Below, piece by piece: positions 6,832 to 15,218 of a DNA stretch of 34,134 nt. The stretch's first letter is position 1. The number at the start of each line of letters is the position of its first letter. The notes under the pieces were generated by a model. It was given only the letters and a program-made list of their open reading frames with translations. It made no database searches and was not told the origin of the DNA. The position numbers and the translations under genes are program-made. The DNA is from Desulfurococcales archaeon ex4484_204. Lineage in GTDB: Archaea; Thermoproteota; Thermoprotei_A; Sulfolobales; NBVN01. Location: assembly GCA_002255065.1 (NCBI GenBank), contig NJEF01000005.1:1-34134 (forward strand). Reading direction: 5' to 3'.

Positions 6832-7674
6832 ATGAAGAAGAGGCTGGGTAACCTATTAATAGCGCTATTTAGACGCTCAGCAGGCCTGATACAGGTAGTA
6901 GCGAAGCCCATATATAAGGTATATGAGGTTTGGTTATGGTCCCAGATATGCGACGGACCTGTGCCGAGACATGTCGCTATAATCCCTGACGGGAACAGGA
7001 GGTGGGCTAGGAGTCTAGGGTTAAACCCCATTATTGGCCATAATGTAGGCTATGAGAAGCTTAAAGAGGTACTCGACTGGCTGTGGGATCTAGGGATAAA
7101 GGTGGTCACGGTGTACGCTATGTCCTACGAAAACTGCACTAAACGCTCAGAGGACGAGGTGAACAACCTATTTCACCTACTCAAGAGGGGCATTGAGGAG
7201 ATTAAAGAGAAGGGTGAGATAGATAAAAGGAGGATTAGGATCAAGTTCTTCGGTAGATTCGAGCTGGTTCCTAAGGACGTCCTCAACATGGTTAAGGAGG
7301 TAGAGGAGTACAGTAGTAAGTACAGCGAGCGCTTCCTCAACATAGCTATATGCTACGGCGGTAGGCAGGACATAATCAACGCGGTGAAGAGAATAGCTAG
7401 GGACATCGCTACTGGTAAGGCATCTGTTAATGATATAGATGAAGGCATATTCAGGAAGTACTTAAGTACCTCCCACTTACTAAGCTCAGGGCTTGAAGAA
7501 CCTGACCTCGTTATAAGGACTTCCGGGGAGCTTAGACTAAGCAACTTCCTGTTGTGGCAGATAGCATACAGCGAGCTATACTTCTGTGACGTGCTATGGC
7601 CTGAATTCAGGAAGATAGATCTGTGGAGAGCTATAAGGTCCTACCAGAAGAGGGAGAGACGCTTTGGAAGGTAG
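6832..7674 (+). CDS. uppS: cis-prenyltransferase (undecaprenyl-diphosphate synthase family)
   Basis: The enzyme condenses isopentenyl diphosphate in cis onto an allylic primer to make the long polyprenyl lipid that carries glycans for archaeal protein N-glycosylation. The 280 residues show HVAIIPDGNRRWARSLGL with catalytic Asp53, the hinge motif VYAMSYENCTKRSEDEV, and the C-terminal DLVIRTSGELRLSNFLLWQ. YSELYFCDVLWPEF then closes the diphosphate site. A hydrophobic 40-residue extension precedes the core and probably helps membrane association. The start is ATG 6832, with a TATA box at 6795-6803. Product chain length cannot be read from the sequence. Confidence 0.92.
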   Translation: MKKRLGNLLIALFRRSAGLIQVVAKPIYKVYEVWLWSQICDGPVPRHVAIIPDGNRRWARSLGLNPIIGHNVGYEKLKEVLDWLWDLGIKVVTVYAMSYENCTKRSEDEVNNLFHLLKRGIEEIKEKGEIDKRRIRIKFFGRFELVPKDVLNMVKEVEEYSSKYSERFLNIAICYGGRQDIINAVKRIARDIATGKASVNDIDEGIFRKYLSTSHLLSSGLEEPDLVIRTSGELRLSNFLLWQIAYSELYFCDVLWPEFRKIDLWRAIRSYQKRERRFGR

Positions 7675-7675
7675 T

Positions 7676-8566
7676 TTACTCAGCCTCCCCATCTGAGTAG
7701 AGAACCTTAAGCTCGTCTAGCGAGAGCCTCATACCCTTCCTAAGCTTATCCTGGGCTATAGCTCTCTTTCTCTCCCTAATCCTCTCCTCCATAGCCTTCC
7801 TCTTACGCAGCCTGACCTCCCTTAACTCCTCCTGAAGGCCCCTCAACCTCTTCAGCAACGCATTGATCTCCTCCGCCACCGATACTAGCTTCTCGGCATT
7901 ACTCCTTATGTCCCTGCTCTTACACTCTATCTCCTTTGATAACCCGTCAGCTACCTCCTTTAACCTACGCATCCTATCCCTAAAGGCACTGATCTTGCTA
8001 CTTACCTCCCCTATCTCCTTGTTAAGGTCGCTGAGCTCTACTAAGTAACTCTTAAGTGATGCTTTAAGCTCCTTAGCCTCCTCCCTAAGCCTCCTCACCT
8101 CAATAGCCCTATCTAAGACCTTCTCCAACCTCGCGATCTCCCTTACCAACCTATTCTCCTCGTCTAGAGGTAAAGACTCAGTTATTATCCTCCACTCAAG
8201 GCTATCTATCCTAGCCTTTATCCTAGCGATAGACGCGGTCCTAATAGATGATAGCTCGTTAATTACCTCCCTCTTAGAAAACAGCTCCCTCTTCACCTCC
8301 CCTATCGACTTAATAACCCCCCTCCTTTTCTGAATAAGCTCATCACGTCTACTCCTTAAGCTGCCCAGCTCCTCCCTAAGCCTCCTTAGCTCAGCCCTTA
8401 CATCCCTTATTTTACCAATTAACTCACTACGCTCTGCCTTAAGCCTCCTAATGCTCTCCACGATTAGCAGGCGCTCTTCCTTCAAATTCTTAAGACGGCT
8501 CCTTAACTCATCGATCTCCCTGAGTATGGAGTCTTCGTCAGCGCTTCCTGACATATACCTACCCAC
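7676..8566 (-). CDS. archaeal coiled-coil protein (COG1340-like)
   Basis: Almost all of the 296 residues are predicted long coiled coil: heptads rich in Leu, Glu, Arg and Lys run from about 10 to 265 (for example SRLKNLKEERLLIVESIRRL). A short conserved tail follows with RKRAIAQDKLRKGMRLSLDE, typical of the uncharacterised archaeal family COG1340. There are no membrane segments and no ATPase head, so it is not an SMC or Rad50 protein. It follows the acyl-CoA synthetase gene by seven bases. The start may be GTG 8566 or ATG 8554; spacing does not decide. Function is unknown in the family. Confidence 0.75.
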   Translation of the reverse strand: MGRYMSGSADEDSILREIDELRSRLKNLKEERLLIVESIRRLKAERSELIGKIRDVRAELRRLREELGSLRSRRDELIQKRRGVIKSIGEVKRELFSKREVINELSSIRTASIARIKARIDSLEWRIITESLPLDEENRLVREIARLEKVLDRAIEVRRLREEAKELKASLKSYLVELSDLNKEIGEVSSKISAFRDRMRRLKEVADGLSKEIECKSRDIRSNAEKLVSVAEEINALLKRLRGLQEELREVRLRKRKAMEERIRERKRAIAQDKLRKGMRLSLDELKVLYSDGEAE

Positions 8567-8573
8567 ACCTTCC

Positions 8574-9287
8574 TTACTGCCTTATTAAGACCCTAGCATC
8601 AGCTATCTTAGCTCCCTTCCCTACCTCAAACACCATTATCGGGTTTAAATCGACATCGCTTATATCTTCGTGCTCCTCCATAAGCTTGGACAGCTTCCGA
8701 ATTATGTCTACGAGGACGTCCTTATCCCTCGGAGGCATGCCCCTATAACCCTCAAGCACCTTAGCAGCCCTTATCTCAGTGATCATACTCTCAGCATCGT
8801 AGCGCGTTAACGGGGTTATCCTGAAGCTAACATCCTTAAGTACCTCAACGAAGATCCCCCCTAAACCGAAGAGCAACACTGGCCCGAAGGTGGGGTCCCT
8901 GGTAGCACCGACTATTACCTCTAGCGACTGAGGCACCATCTCCTGAACCAAAATGCCAGCAACCTTAGCCTTAGGGGCGTGGAGCTTAACACCCTCCACT
9001 ATCTCGTTATACGCCTTAAGCACCTCCTCCTCACTATTAAGGTTTACCTTAACACCGCCAACATCGCTCTTATGAACTATATCAGGACTCACTATTTTAA
9101 GCACGACAGGGAAGCCAATGGTTTTCGAGTACCTAACAGCTTCCTCAGGACTACGCGCTAAAAACGCCTTAGGAACCGGGAGGTCGTAGACCCCTAATAC
9201 CTCGTAAGCTTCGTGCTCCAGCAGCTTCCTCCTACCTTCACTCCTCGCTACCTCAATGACCTCCTTAACCCTCTTCACACTACCCAT
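8574..9287 (-). CDS. acdB: ADP-forming acyl-CoA (acetyl-CoA) synthetase, beta subunit
   Basis: The beta subunit carries the ATP-grasp domain that passes phosphate from acyl phosphate to ADP, making ATP from acyl-CoA in archaeal peptide and sugar fermentation. The 237 residues show the ATP-grasp core VVLKIVSPDIVHKSDVGGVK, then VQEMVPQSLEVIVGATRDP and FGPVLLFGLGGIFVEVLKD, and end with DVDLNPIMVFEVGKGAKIAD. I take ATG 9287 rather than TTG 9299. The TATA box CTTTAAAAG at 9318-9326 would start transcription near 9296. The CoA-binding alpha subunit is not in the window and must lie elsewhere. Confidence 0.88.
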   Translation of the reverse strand: MGSVKRVKEVIEVARSEGRRKLLEHEAYEVLGVYDLPVPKAFLARSPEEAVRYSKTIGFPVVLKIVSPDIVHKSDVGGVKVNLNSEEEVLKAYNEIVEGVKLHAPKAKVAGILVQEMVPQSLEVIVGATRDPTFGPVLLFGLGGIFVEVLKDVSFRITPLTRYDAESMITEIRAAKVLEGYRGMPPRDKDVLVDIIRKLSKLMEEHEDISDVDLNPIMVFEVGKGAKIADARVLIRQ

Positions 9288-9335
9288 ATAGGATCCCAAG
9301 AAATCTTAATACCCTCCCTTTAAAAGTCTGCCCGC

Positions 9336-10142
9336 TTAAAAACCACCGGGCTCCTCAGTAAGAAAGTTCTCACCGCCAGCTACGACACGCTGTATGAGGC
9401 CGTAAAGCCCGTCAATACCTACACGCTCCTTCGCCGAGATAGGGACTGCATCGCTGTATACCTCCCTTAAGGTGTTGCAGATATCAACGCTTACGTCGCT
9501 GTTAATAAACATTGACTTAACCCCTGCCTCCATACAGCTGAACTCATCGCTAAGTATCTTAAAGAGAAAGAGCTCCTCCATGGCAGCCTTGGGGGTGCCA
9601 CGGGTAGGAGCGATACTGATTACTAAATCAATTTTATTAACAGCTATGATCTGGGGGAGCTTAAGCCTGTATAACGTTGATAATGCTAGCAACAGCATGG
9701 AGAACGCTGATGAAGGTGATGAAGCTAGCCTAGCATCAACTAGAAACACAGAAGCAGCTTTATAGCCCCTAACTAACTCACTTACTATTATAGGTCCTAG
9801 CCTCCTAAACGCTATTATCTCTAACTGACCTGGCATATCAACTATAGCGTAGTTAGCTCTAATCTCATCTATCTCCCTTCTAATATCGTTAACGTAGTTA
9901 GCGAGCATGTCAACACTGGCTACTAACGCGCTGTTAGGGCCTAAACCCTTCCTGATCATGAGGTCACGGGCTTTAATGTACCTCCTAACGTCAACGTCAG
10001 GGACGTAGGGAAGGGTTTCAGCAGCAGGATCGAAGTTAACCCTAGCTACACTCATTCCATAGCTCTCAATCCATTCAGCAAGCGAGCTAGTAAGAGTTGA
10101 CTTCCCAGAGCCCGCAGGCCCCACTATTAGCACGTAATACAT
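9336..10142 (-). CDS. GPN-loop GTPase
   Basis: This is an archaeal GTPase of the GPN family, whose eukaryotic relatives assemble RNA polymerases; the archaeal role is unsettled. The protein opens with YYVLIVGPAGSGKSTL (P-loop). The GPN insertion GLGPNSAL is present, followed by NYAIVDMPGQLEI (switch/Walker B) and IAVNKIDLV (guanine specificity). ATG 10142 is preferred over ATG 10163. It has GGTG in front and places the P-loop at residue 8 as usual. It follows the radical SAM gene with the stop at 10151, so the two are probably co-transcribed. Length, about 268 residues, is typical. Confidence 0.9.
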   Translation of the reverse strand: MYYVLIVGPAGSGKSTLTSSLAEWIESYGMSVARVNFDPAAETLPYVPDVDVRRYIKARDLMIRKGLGPNSALVASVDMLANYVNDIRREIDEIRANYAIVDMPGQLEIIAFRRLGPIIVSELVRGYKAASVFLVDARLASSPSSAFSMLLLALSTLYRLKLPQIIAVNKIDLVISIAPTRGTPKAAMEELFLFKILSDEFSCMEAGVKSMFINSDVSVDICNTLREVYSDAVPISAKERVGIDGLYGLIQRVVAGGENFLTEEPGGF

Positions 10143-10150
10143 AGGGACAC

Positions 10151-11239
10151 CTACATTAACCATAGGGAGGCTCTACGTCTCCTTGTAAACTCACCAACTA
10201 TGTTTACCCTGTACCCGCACTTAGGGCATCTATTGCCCTCCGCAAGGTTCCACTCAACTATATCGAAGCCAAACCTCTTAACTAAGGGGTAGCCACATCT
10301 AGGGCAGTACGTATGCTCTAGCTGATGGCCCGGAACGTTACCTAGATAAACATGCTTTAAACCCTCGCCTAGCGCTACCCTAGCTAACCTCTCTAATGTC
10401 TCAACAGGCGTTGCCGGTAGGTCGGTCATTAAGTAGTGAGGATAGAAGCGAAGTACATGAAACGGTGTTTCGGGACCTAAATTCTCAACCACCCATCTAG
10501 CTAGCCTGCGCATATCGTTAGGGTCGTCACCATACCTCGGTACGACGAGGTTTGTTACCTCAATGAATATCCCCTTCCTCTTCATTTCTAGGAGCGTTGT
10601 GAACGTGGGTTCGGGGTCGTGAACACCCATGAACTTCTGGTAGAACCTCTTATTACCAGCACCTTTAAAATCCACGGTCGCTGCATCCATGTATGGGGAG
10701 AGCTCGTCTAGGGCATCACACGTCATGTACCCATTAGTTACCATAGTGTTAAAAAGACCTTCCTTCTTCGCCAGCCTAGCTGTGTCATACATAAACTCAT
10801 AGAATACCGTCGGCTCATTATACGTATAGCTAATACCGTCAGCACCACGCCTCCTCGCTAGATCCACGACCTTTTCCGGCGTGAAGTACTCCCCAAATAC
10901 CTCGTCCCTCCTAGACTGACTTATAGTCCAGTTCTGGCAGAACCTACACATAAAGTTACACCCAGCTGTAGATATGGAGTAAACACTAGTTCCAGGGCGG
11001 AAGTGATACAGCGGCTTCTTTTCTATGGGGTCTAGGTTAGCTGCAGTTAATAAACCGTAAACCAAGGTGTATAAAGTCCCCCCACTGTTGTATCTAACTC
11101 CGCAAGCACCGAAACCCTCGCTAGCTATAGGGCACTTCTTATAGCAGAGGTAGCATTGAACCTTACCCTTATCCATCCTCCTCCAGAACTTCGCGACCCT
11201 CACCCATGGCTTACTGAGATCCGGTTTACGCCTAACCAC
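10151..11239 (-). CDS. amrS: AmrS-like radical SAM enzyme (AmmeMemoRadiSam system)
   Basis: This is a radical SAM protein of the AmmeMemoRadiSam group, related to pyruvate formate-lyase activases. The [4Fe-4S] motif CNFMCRFCQNW places Cys94, 98 and 101. Before it lies a Cys-rich segment (CYLCYKKCPIASEGFGACGV, 29-48). The barrel contains YNEPTVFYEF, VTNGYMT and DLPATPVETLERLA, the latter two common in this family. A C-terminal zinc ribbon has two CPxCGY knuckles. Length is 362 residues. The start is GTG 11239 after GGGGTG. The usual partner genes amrA and memo1 are not in the window. The substrate is unknown. Confidence 0.85.
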   Translation of the reverse strand: MVRRKPDLSKPWVRVAKFWRRMDKGKVQCYLCYKKCPIASEGFGACGVRYNSGGTLYTLVYGLLTAANLDPIEKKPLYHFRPGTSVYSISTAGCNFMCRFCQNWTISQSRRDEVFGEYFTPEKVVDLARRRGADGISYTYNEPTVFYEFMYDTARLAKKEGLFNTMVTNGYMTCDALDELSPYMDAATVDFKGAGNKRFYQKFMGVHDPEPTFTTLLEMKRKGIFIEVTNLVVPRYGDDPNDMRRLARWVVENLGPETPFHVLRFYPHYLMTDLPATPVETLERLARVALGEGLKHVYLGNVPGHQLEHTYCPRCGYPLVKRFGFDIVEWNLAEGNRCPKCGYRVNIVGEFTRRRRASLWLM

Positions 11240-11341
11240 TTTAACACCCCTAGCTCATTACCTCCTCCAGTGGTTATAAAGGGGGTGATTCGTTAAATAG
11301 CTATTTATCTTGGATACCCAATAGGATCTGGTGTAGAGGTA

Positions 11342-12238
11342 ATGTTGATAGTATCGTTACCTGCCTCCTTAGGGCTAGGGGAGGAGCTGTCCCTATTGCT
11401 GAATGTTAAATCGCTAAACGTGGTATCAAAGACGTTCCCCGATGGCGAGTCCTACATTAGGCTCCCTTCAAGCGGTGCTGTACGAGGTGAGGACATCCTG
11501 CTCGTTCAAACAACCTACCCGTTGCAGGATAAGAGGTTAGTAGAGCTACTGTTAGCCATAGATGCTGTAAAGGAGTACGGGGCAAAGGAGATTACCGCAT
11601 TCATACCGTACCTGGCTTACTCCAGGCAGGATAAGGTGTTCCTTGAAGGTGAGGCAGTGAGCATAAGGGCTGTAATGAGGGCTTTGAAGTGTTTAGGCCT
11701 AGGGAGGCTAATTACATTGGATGCCCATAGCGAGAGCGCTTTATCCTTCTTTGATGGTGAAGTATTAAACGTAGACCCGTCCCCTATATTCGCAGATGTT
11801 TTAAGAGGGAGGGTTTCTAAACCCTTAATCATAGCTCCCGATGCTGGGGCACGTAAACGCGCTGCATCACTAAGTAAGGAGCTTGGGGGCGTAGACTTCA
11901 TAGTAATTAAGAAGTTTAGGGATAGGTACAGCGGTAAGATATCGCATGAATTCCTAACCGATATAGATTTAGCGGGTAAAGACGTAGTAGTTGTTGATGA
12001 CATCATAAGCACCGGGGGAACCATAGCTAGCATAGCATCCTATTCAAAGGCTAAGGGGGCTTTAAAGGTCATAGCTGTTGCAAGCCATGGTTTATTTGTT
12101 GGCAACGCGTATGATAGGCTAAGGAGATCGGGCGTTGATGAAATCTACGTTTTAAGAACTGTACCGCCATTGAGCAAGGCAACGTATGTGAGTCCCGCTA
12201 AGCTGGTAGCAGAGCATATTCAAAAGCTTCTCACGTGA
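11342..12238 (+). CDS. prs: ribose-phosphate pyrophosphokinase
   Basis: The enzyme makes 5-phosphoribosyl diphosphate from ribose 5-phosphate and ATP for nucleotide, histidine and tryptophan synthesis. The 298 residues contain TFPDGESYIRLP, the flexible-loop region YLAYSRQDKVF (91-100), LDAHSESALSFF and the diphosphate loop VVVVDDIISTGGT (215-227). It is shorter than bacterial enzymes, as usual in archaea. The start is ATG 11342 after GAGGTA, with TATA-like CTATTTATC near 11301-11309. It is the first gene of a compact run with trmG10 (8 bases later) and RNase Z. Confidence 0.93.
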   Translation: MLIVSLPASLGLGEELSLLLNVKSLNVVSKTFPDGESYIRLPSSGAVRGEDILLVQTTYPLQDKRLVELLLAIDAVKEYGAKEITAFIPYLAYSRQDKVFLEGEAVSIRAVMRALKCLGLGRLITLDAHSESALSFFDGEVLNVDPSPIFADVLRGRVSKPLIIAPDAGARKRAASLSKELGGVDFIVIKKFRDRYSGKISHEFLTDIDLAGKDVVVVDDIISTGGTIASIASYSKAKGALKVIAVASHGLFVGNAYDRLRRSGVDEIYVLRTVPPLSKATYVSPAKLVAEHIQKLLT

Positions 12239-12245
12239 GAGGGGC

Positions 12246-13256
12246 ATGAAGCTGTACCTCATGCTATCTGGTGAACATAGAACACTACCACTTTCAGAGG
12301 CCCTAGCTATAGCTAAGGCTGAAGGTATTCCCTTAAAGGTGCTCGTACATCTCGACCAGGTGTTGCTAGTTGATGCGGAACCTACATACCTTAAACTCTT
12401 AAGAGTTAGGGCATCCCTAGTTAAGTACGCAGGTGTTCTAATTGATGTTATTGAGATTGATAGGGGCGGAGATGCTGCTAAGATTGTTAGGGCTGTAAAC
12501 CACCTTAGTGTAAGAGATGTCGTGTTCAAGAGGGTTAAGGAGTACTCCCCACGGCTAAGCTATGAGGACGTGGTTTCATGCGCTAGACGCAGTCTTAGGC
12601 GTTCAGGAAGTGGGGGTGAGGTTATTGACGTAATCCTCACGGAGGGTGTTGCTGTAGTAGGTTTAAGGAGGTTTGAAAGAGACTTAAGCTCTTTTAGGGC
12701 TAGAGACCCGCAAAACAGACCAGTATACAGGCCCGGAACGCTTACCTCGGTCATGTCTAGAGTACTCGTTAATTTGAGCAGGGTAAGCATTTTAAGGGAT
12801 AGCGTATTCCTAGATCCCTTCTGCGGGATCGGGGGTTTACTACTTGAGGCATGCTCTATAGGTGTTAGCAGCTACCTAGGTATCGATATAAACAGCGATT
12901 ATGTTCGTGGAGCGCGAGAGAACTTAACGCATTATGGATGTATACCTAGCGTCGTTTCAGGGGATGCCTGCAGCTTGCCAATAGCGGTAGGGAGAGTTGA
13001 CGCTATTGGGACGGACCCCCCTTACGGGAGGATGACCAGAGTTTCGGGTAGGTCAAGCATAAAGGAATTGATGAAGTCCTTCCTTGTGAGCGCCGGCAAG
13101 GTTTTAAAGAAGAATTCTTATATGGCTTTCGCCCAGCTAAAGGACGCCCTTAGCAGCTATGAGGTAGAGGACCTCGGCTTTAAAGTTATTGAGAAACACA
13201 GGAACTGGGTACATGGCTCGCTAACACGCGATATCTACGTGGTGGTGAAGTCTTGA
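12246..13256 (+). CDS. trmG10: tRNA (guanine10-N2)-dimethyltransferase
   Basis: TrmG10 methylates the exocyclic amine of G10 in tRNA, a position common in thermophilic archaea. The N-terminal part (1-150) carries a THUMP-type RNA-binding region ending VVGLRRFERDLSSFRARDP. The Rossmann methyltransferase half then has SAM motif I as LDPFCGIGGLLLEACSIG (from 189) and the catalytic TDPPYGR at 256-262. Length 336 residues is normal. ATG 12246 follows GAGAGGGG. Its stop TGA shares bases with the TTG start of RNase Z, so the tRNA-modifying and tRNA-cleaving enzymes are translationally coupled. Confidence 0.9.
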   Translation: MKLYLMLSGEHRTLPLSEALAIAKAEGIPLKVLVHLDQVLLVDAEPTYLKLLRVRASLVKYAGVLIDVIEIDRGGDAAKIVRAVNHLSVRDVVFKRVKEYSPRLSYEDVVSCARRSLRRSGSGGEVIDVILTEGVAVVGLRRFERDLSSFRARDPQNRPVYRPGTLTSVMSRVLVNLSRVSILRDSVFLDPFCGIGGLLLEACSIGVSSYLGIDINSDYVRGARENLTHYGCIPSVVSGDACSLPIAVGRVDAIGTDPPYGRMTRVSGRSSIKELMKSFLVSAGKVLKKNSYMAFAQLKDALSSYEVEDLGFKVIEKHRNWVHGSLTRDIYVVVKS

Positions 13257-14011
13257 ACCCAATAAAGGTAGTATTCCTTGGAAGTAGGGGGCCGACTGCA
13301 GGAGATGACGACATGCCCGGAGTGTTAATAAGCTATGGGAAGCACCTAGTACTTATTGATGCGAGCGAGGGGATACAAAAGAGGATAGCCATAGCTGGCT
13401 ATAGCATAGTTAAGGTTAGTAAAATACTGATTACCCACCTTCACGGCGACCACATCTTAGGCCTCATACCTCTCCTTCAGTCCATGTCGTTGAGCGGTGT
13501 TAAGGAGGACGTAGATGTGGTAGGCCCGCCGGGAATTTCAAGCTACCTAGATGCTAACTTCAATAAGCTCTTCTTTAAGCCTTCGTTCAACCTGCATGTT
13601 AAGGAGGTACTTAATGAGTGCTTTAAGTTAGCTCACGGCATGACAGCTTACGCGTTCCCCCTAGATCACGGCATACCGACGGTAGCCTTTAACATCAACA
13701 TAAATGGGAAATCAATTGCCTACGTCTCAGATACTAAACCTAGCTACGACTACATGCATTACCTAGAGAGCCCCGACCTCTTAATTCACGACGCTGCATT
13801 CTCAAGCGAGCTAAGGAGCTTAGCTATTAAGTACGGTCACTCAACAGCTAGAGATGCTGCGGAAATCGCTGCTAAATCTAACGCTAAGCTCCTCATACTT
13901 TACCATATATCACCAAGATACAGGAACGTGGATACGCTGTTAAATGAGGCTAGAGCTATCTTTAGGAACACATATGTTGCTGAGAAGTTCCTTAAAGTAC
14001 TTATTAAGTGA
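13253..14011 (+). CDS. rnz: ribonuclease Z (tRNase Z)
   Basis: This is a metallo-beta-lactamase-fold endonuclease that removes the 3' trailer from pre-tRNAs, leaving an end for the CCA-adding enzyme encoded further on. The zinc motif ITHLHGDHILG is at 60-70 (His62, His64, Asp66, His67). Other ligands are in LAHGMTAYAF, YVSDTKP, LIHDAAF and LYHISPRY. At 252 residues it is shorter than the common archaeal form (about 290-310). The TTG start overlaps the TGA stop of trmG10. Other metallo-beta-lactamase proteins look alike, but HLHGDH and the tRNA context favour RNase Z. Confidence 0.82.
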   Translation: MNPIKVVFLGSRGPTAGDDDMPGVLISYGKHLVLIDASEGIQKRIAIAGYSIVKVSKILITHLHGDHILGLIPLLQSMSLSGVKEDVDVVGPPGISSYLDANFNKLFFKPSFNLHVKEVLNECFKLAHGMTAYAFPLDHGIPTVAFNININGKSIAYVSDTKPSYDYMHYLESPDLLIHDAAFSSELRSLAIKYGHSTARDAAEIAAKSNAKLLILYHISPRYRNVDTLLNEARAIFRNTYVAEKFLKVLIK

Positions 14012-14016
14012 GGACA

Positions 14017-14460
14017 TTACACGCTAGGAATACCTCTCTCCCACAATGGCCTCCCCCTCGACGTTTTAGGGGCGAGCCAGTCGATAATGTCTTTCAGCTT
14101 ACCGCTTACTATAGCTATGGTTATTGGCCCTAGAGGGGACTCATCATCATAGGTAATAAATGATACATGTCCAGCGTAGGCACTCTGCTTGTGGAGCTTT
14201 ATGACTAGCGTGCTCCCCTTAGCTGATGCAAGCATGACCTTTCTAGCAGCATCAAGTATCCTATCATGGCGCAAGACCTCATGAAATCTAGCAAGAGACT
14301 TAATATCTCTGCTCTCACCAACTACTAGCAACTCATTACTAGGGGTCTCAACAACCTTTAGATCCTTGCTATCTATCCCAACGACATTAAGTATAGACCT
14401 CTTAACCTTACTAACGTCTTCAGTGGGCCTTACCTCAGCTTCAACCCTTAGCAAGAACAT
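14017..14460 (-). CDS. UPF0201 family protein
   Basis: This is a 147-residue member of the archaeal family UPF0201, related in fold to RNA-binding proteins, with no assigned activity. Recognisable segments are RVEAEVRPTEDVSKVKRSI, FHEVLRHDRILDAARKVML and TYDDESPLGPITIAI. It overlaps the 3' end of the UPF0200 kinase gene by 20 bases. In some archaea these two families are a single fused protein, so the pair works together. It ends five bases from the convergent RNase Z stop. Confidence 0.82.
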   Translation of the reverse strand: MFLLRVEAEVRPTEDVSKVKRSILNVVGIDSKDLKVVETPSNELLVVGESRDIKSLARFHEVLRHDRILDAARKVMLASAKGSTLVIKLHKQSAYAGHVSFITYDDESPLGPITIAIVSGKLKDIIDWLAPKTSRGRPLWERGIPSV

Positions 14461-15007
14461 TCCTTACCTCCTCCTTCACCCTCCTCAAGGCTTCACTCTT
14501 TATAGAGCTTAAATCCATGCCTTCATTGACCAGCATTATATCCGCTAAAGCTATTACATTTCCAAGACCTAGCTCCAGCTCCTCCATATCCCTTCGTGCG
14601 AACTCACTCCACGTCTTTGGGTCATCCCTCCTCCCCCTACTTTTTAACCGCCTAAACCTCTCCTTAGGGGATGCATGTACCGCAACTACGATCACCATGG
14701 CATTCCTCCTAAACCTCTCCACTTCATAGATACTCCTAACGCCATCTACAACTACTACGGGGTTAGTAATAGTGTTGAGCCTCCTTAGAACGAGCTCAGC
14801 CACTGCTGCCTTGCCCAGCTCCTTCCTTAACTCCTTAGCGAACTTCATCATAGATCTGAGGTCTAGGGAATATCCCCTAGCTACCGCCTCATCCCTAACC
14901 ACATCGCCCATACTTATTAATGGAGTCCCTAGAGCGCTAGCTATAGCCCTTGAGACCAGGGTTTTACCTGCACCAGGCATCCCTGTAACGCATATCAGGA
15001 CCTTCAC
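14441..15007 (-). CDS. UPF0200 family P-loop kinase-like protein
   Basis: This 188-residue nucleotide kinase-like protein resembles adenylate and dephospho-CoA kinases. The P-loop is VTGMPGAGKTLVSR (7-20). SMGDVVRDEA and VVVDGVRSIYEVERF follow, then a lid segment KSRGRRDDPKTW. The family is annotated UPF0200 in archaea and its substrate is not established; dephospho-CoA kinase is a plausible guess only. The start is GTG 15007. A TATA-like TTAAATA lies near 15046-15052. It is co-transcribed with the UPF0201 gene. Confidence 0.82.
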   Translation of the reverse strand: MKVLICVTGMPGAGKTLVSRAIASALGTPLISMGDVVRDEAVARGYSLDLRSMMKFAKELRKELGKAAVAELVLRRLNTITNPVVVVDGVRSIYEVERFRRNAMVIVVAVHASPKERFRRLKSRGRRDDPKTWSEFARRDMEELELGLGNVIALADIMLVNEGMDLSSIKSEALRRVKEEVRNVLAKG

Positions 15008-15218
15008 CTAAACCCCTCAATATTATAGTGGTTTAGCTTAAGGAATATTTAAGTATTTTTCCTTTGACTTTTTAATACGTTAAGTATGGGGTACCGGATT
15101 GTAATTCTAGGAGCAATAAGGATCGGTCTGAGCAATCAATCACTAACATCACTAAATGGGTAATACATGTAGCGTATTTAGAGGTCCCTATGTTTTGTGT
15201 TTAGAGTGGTAACAGTAT

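Noticed and set aside
15086..15163. 25-codon ORF after a TATA-like run in the gap before cca
   Set aside because: No ribosome site, no recognisable product and only 25 codons. The T-rich run is better explained by the UPF0200 promoter on the other strand.
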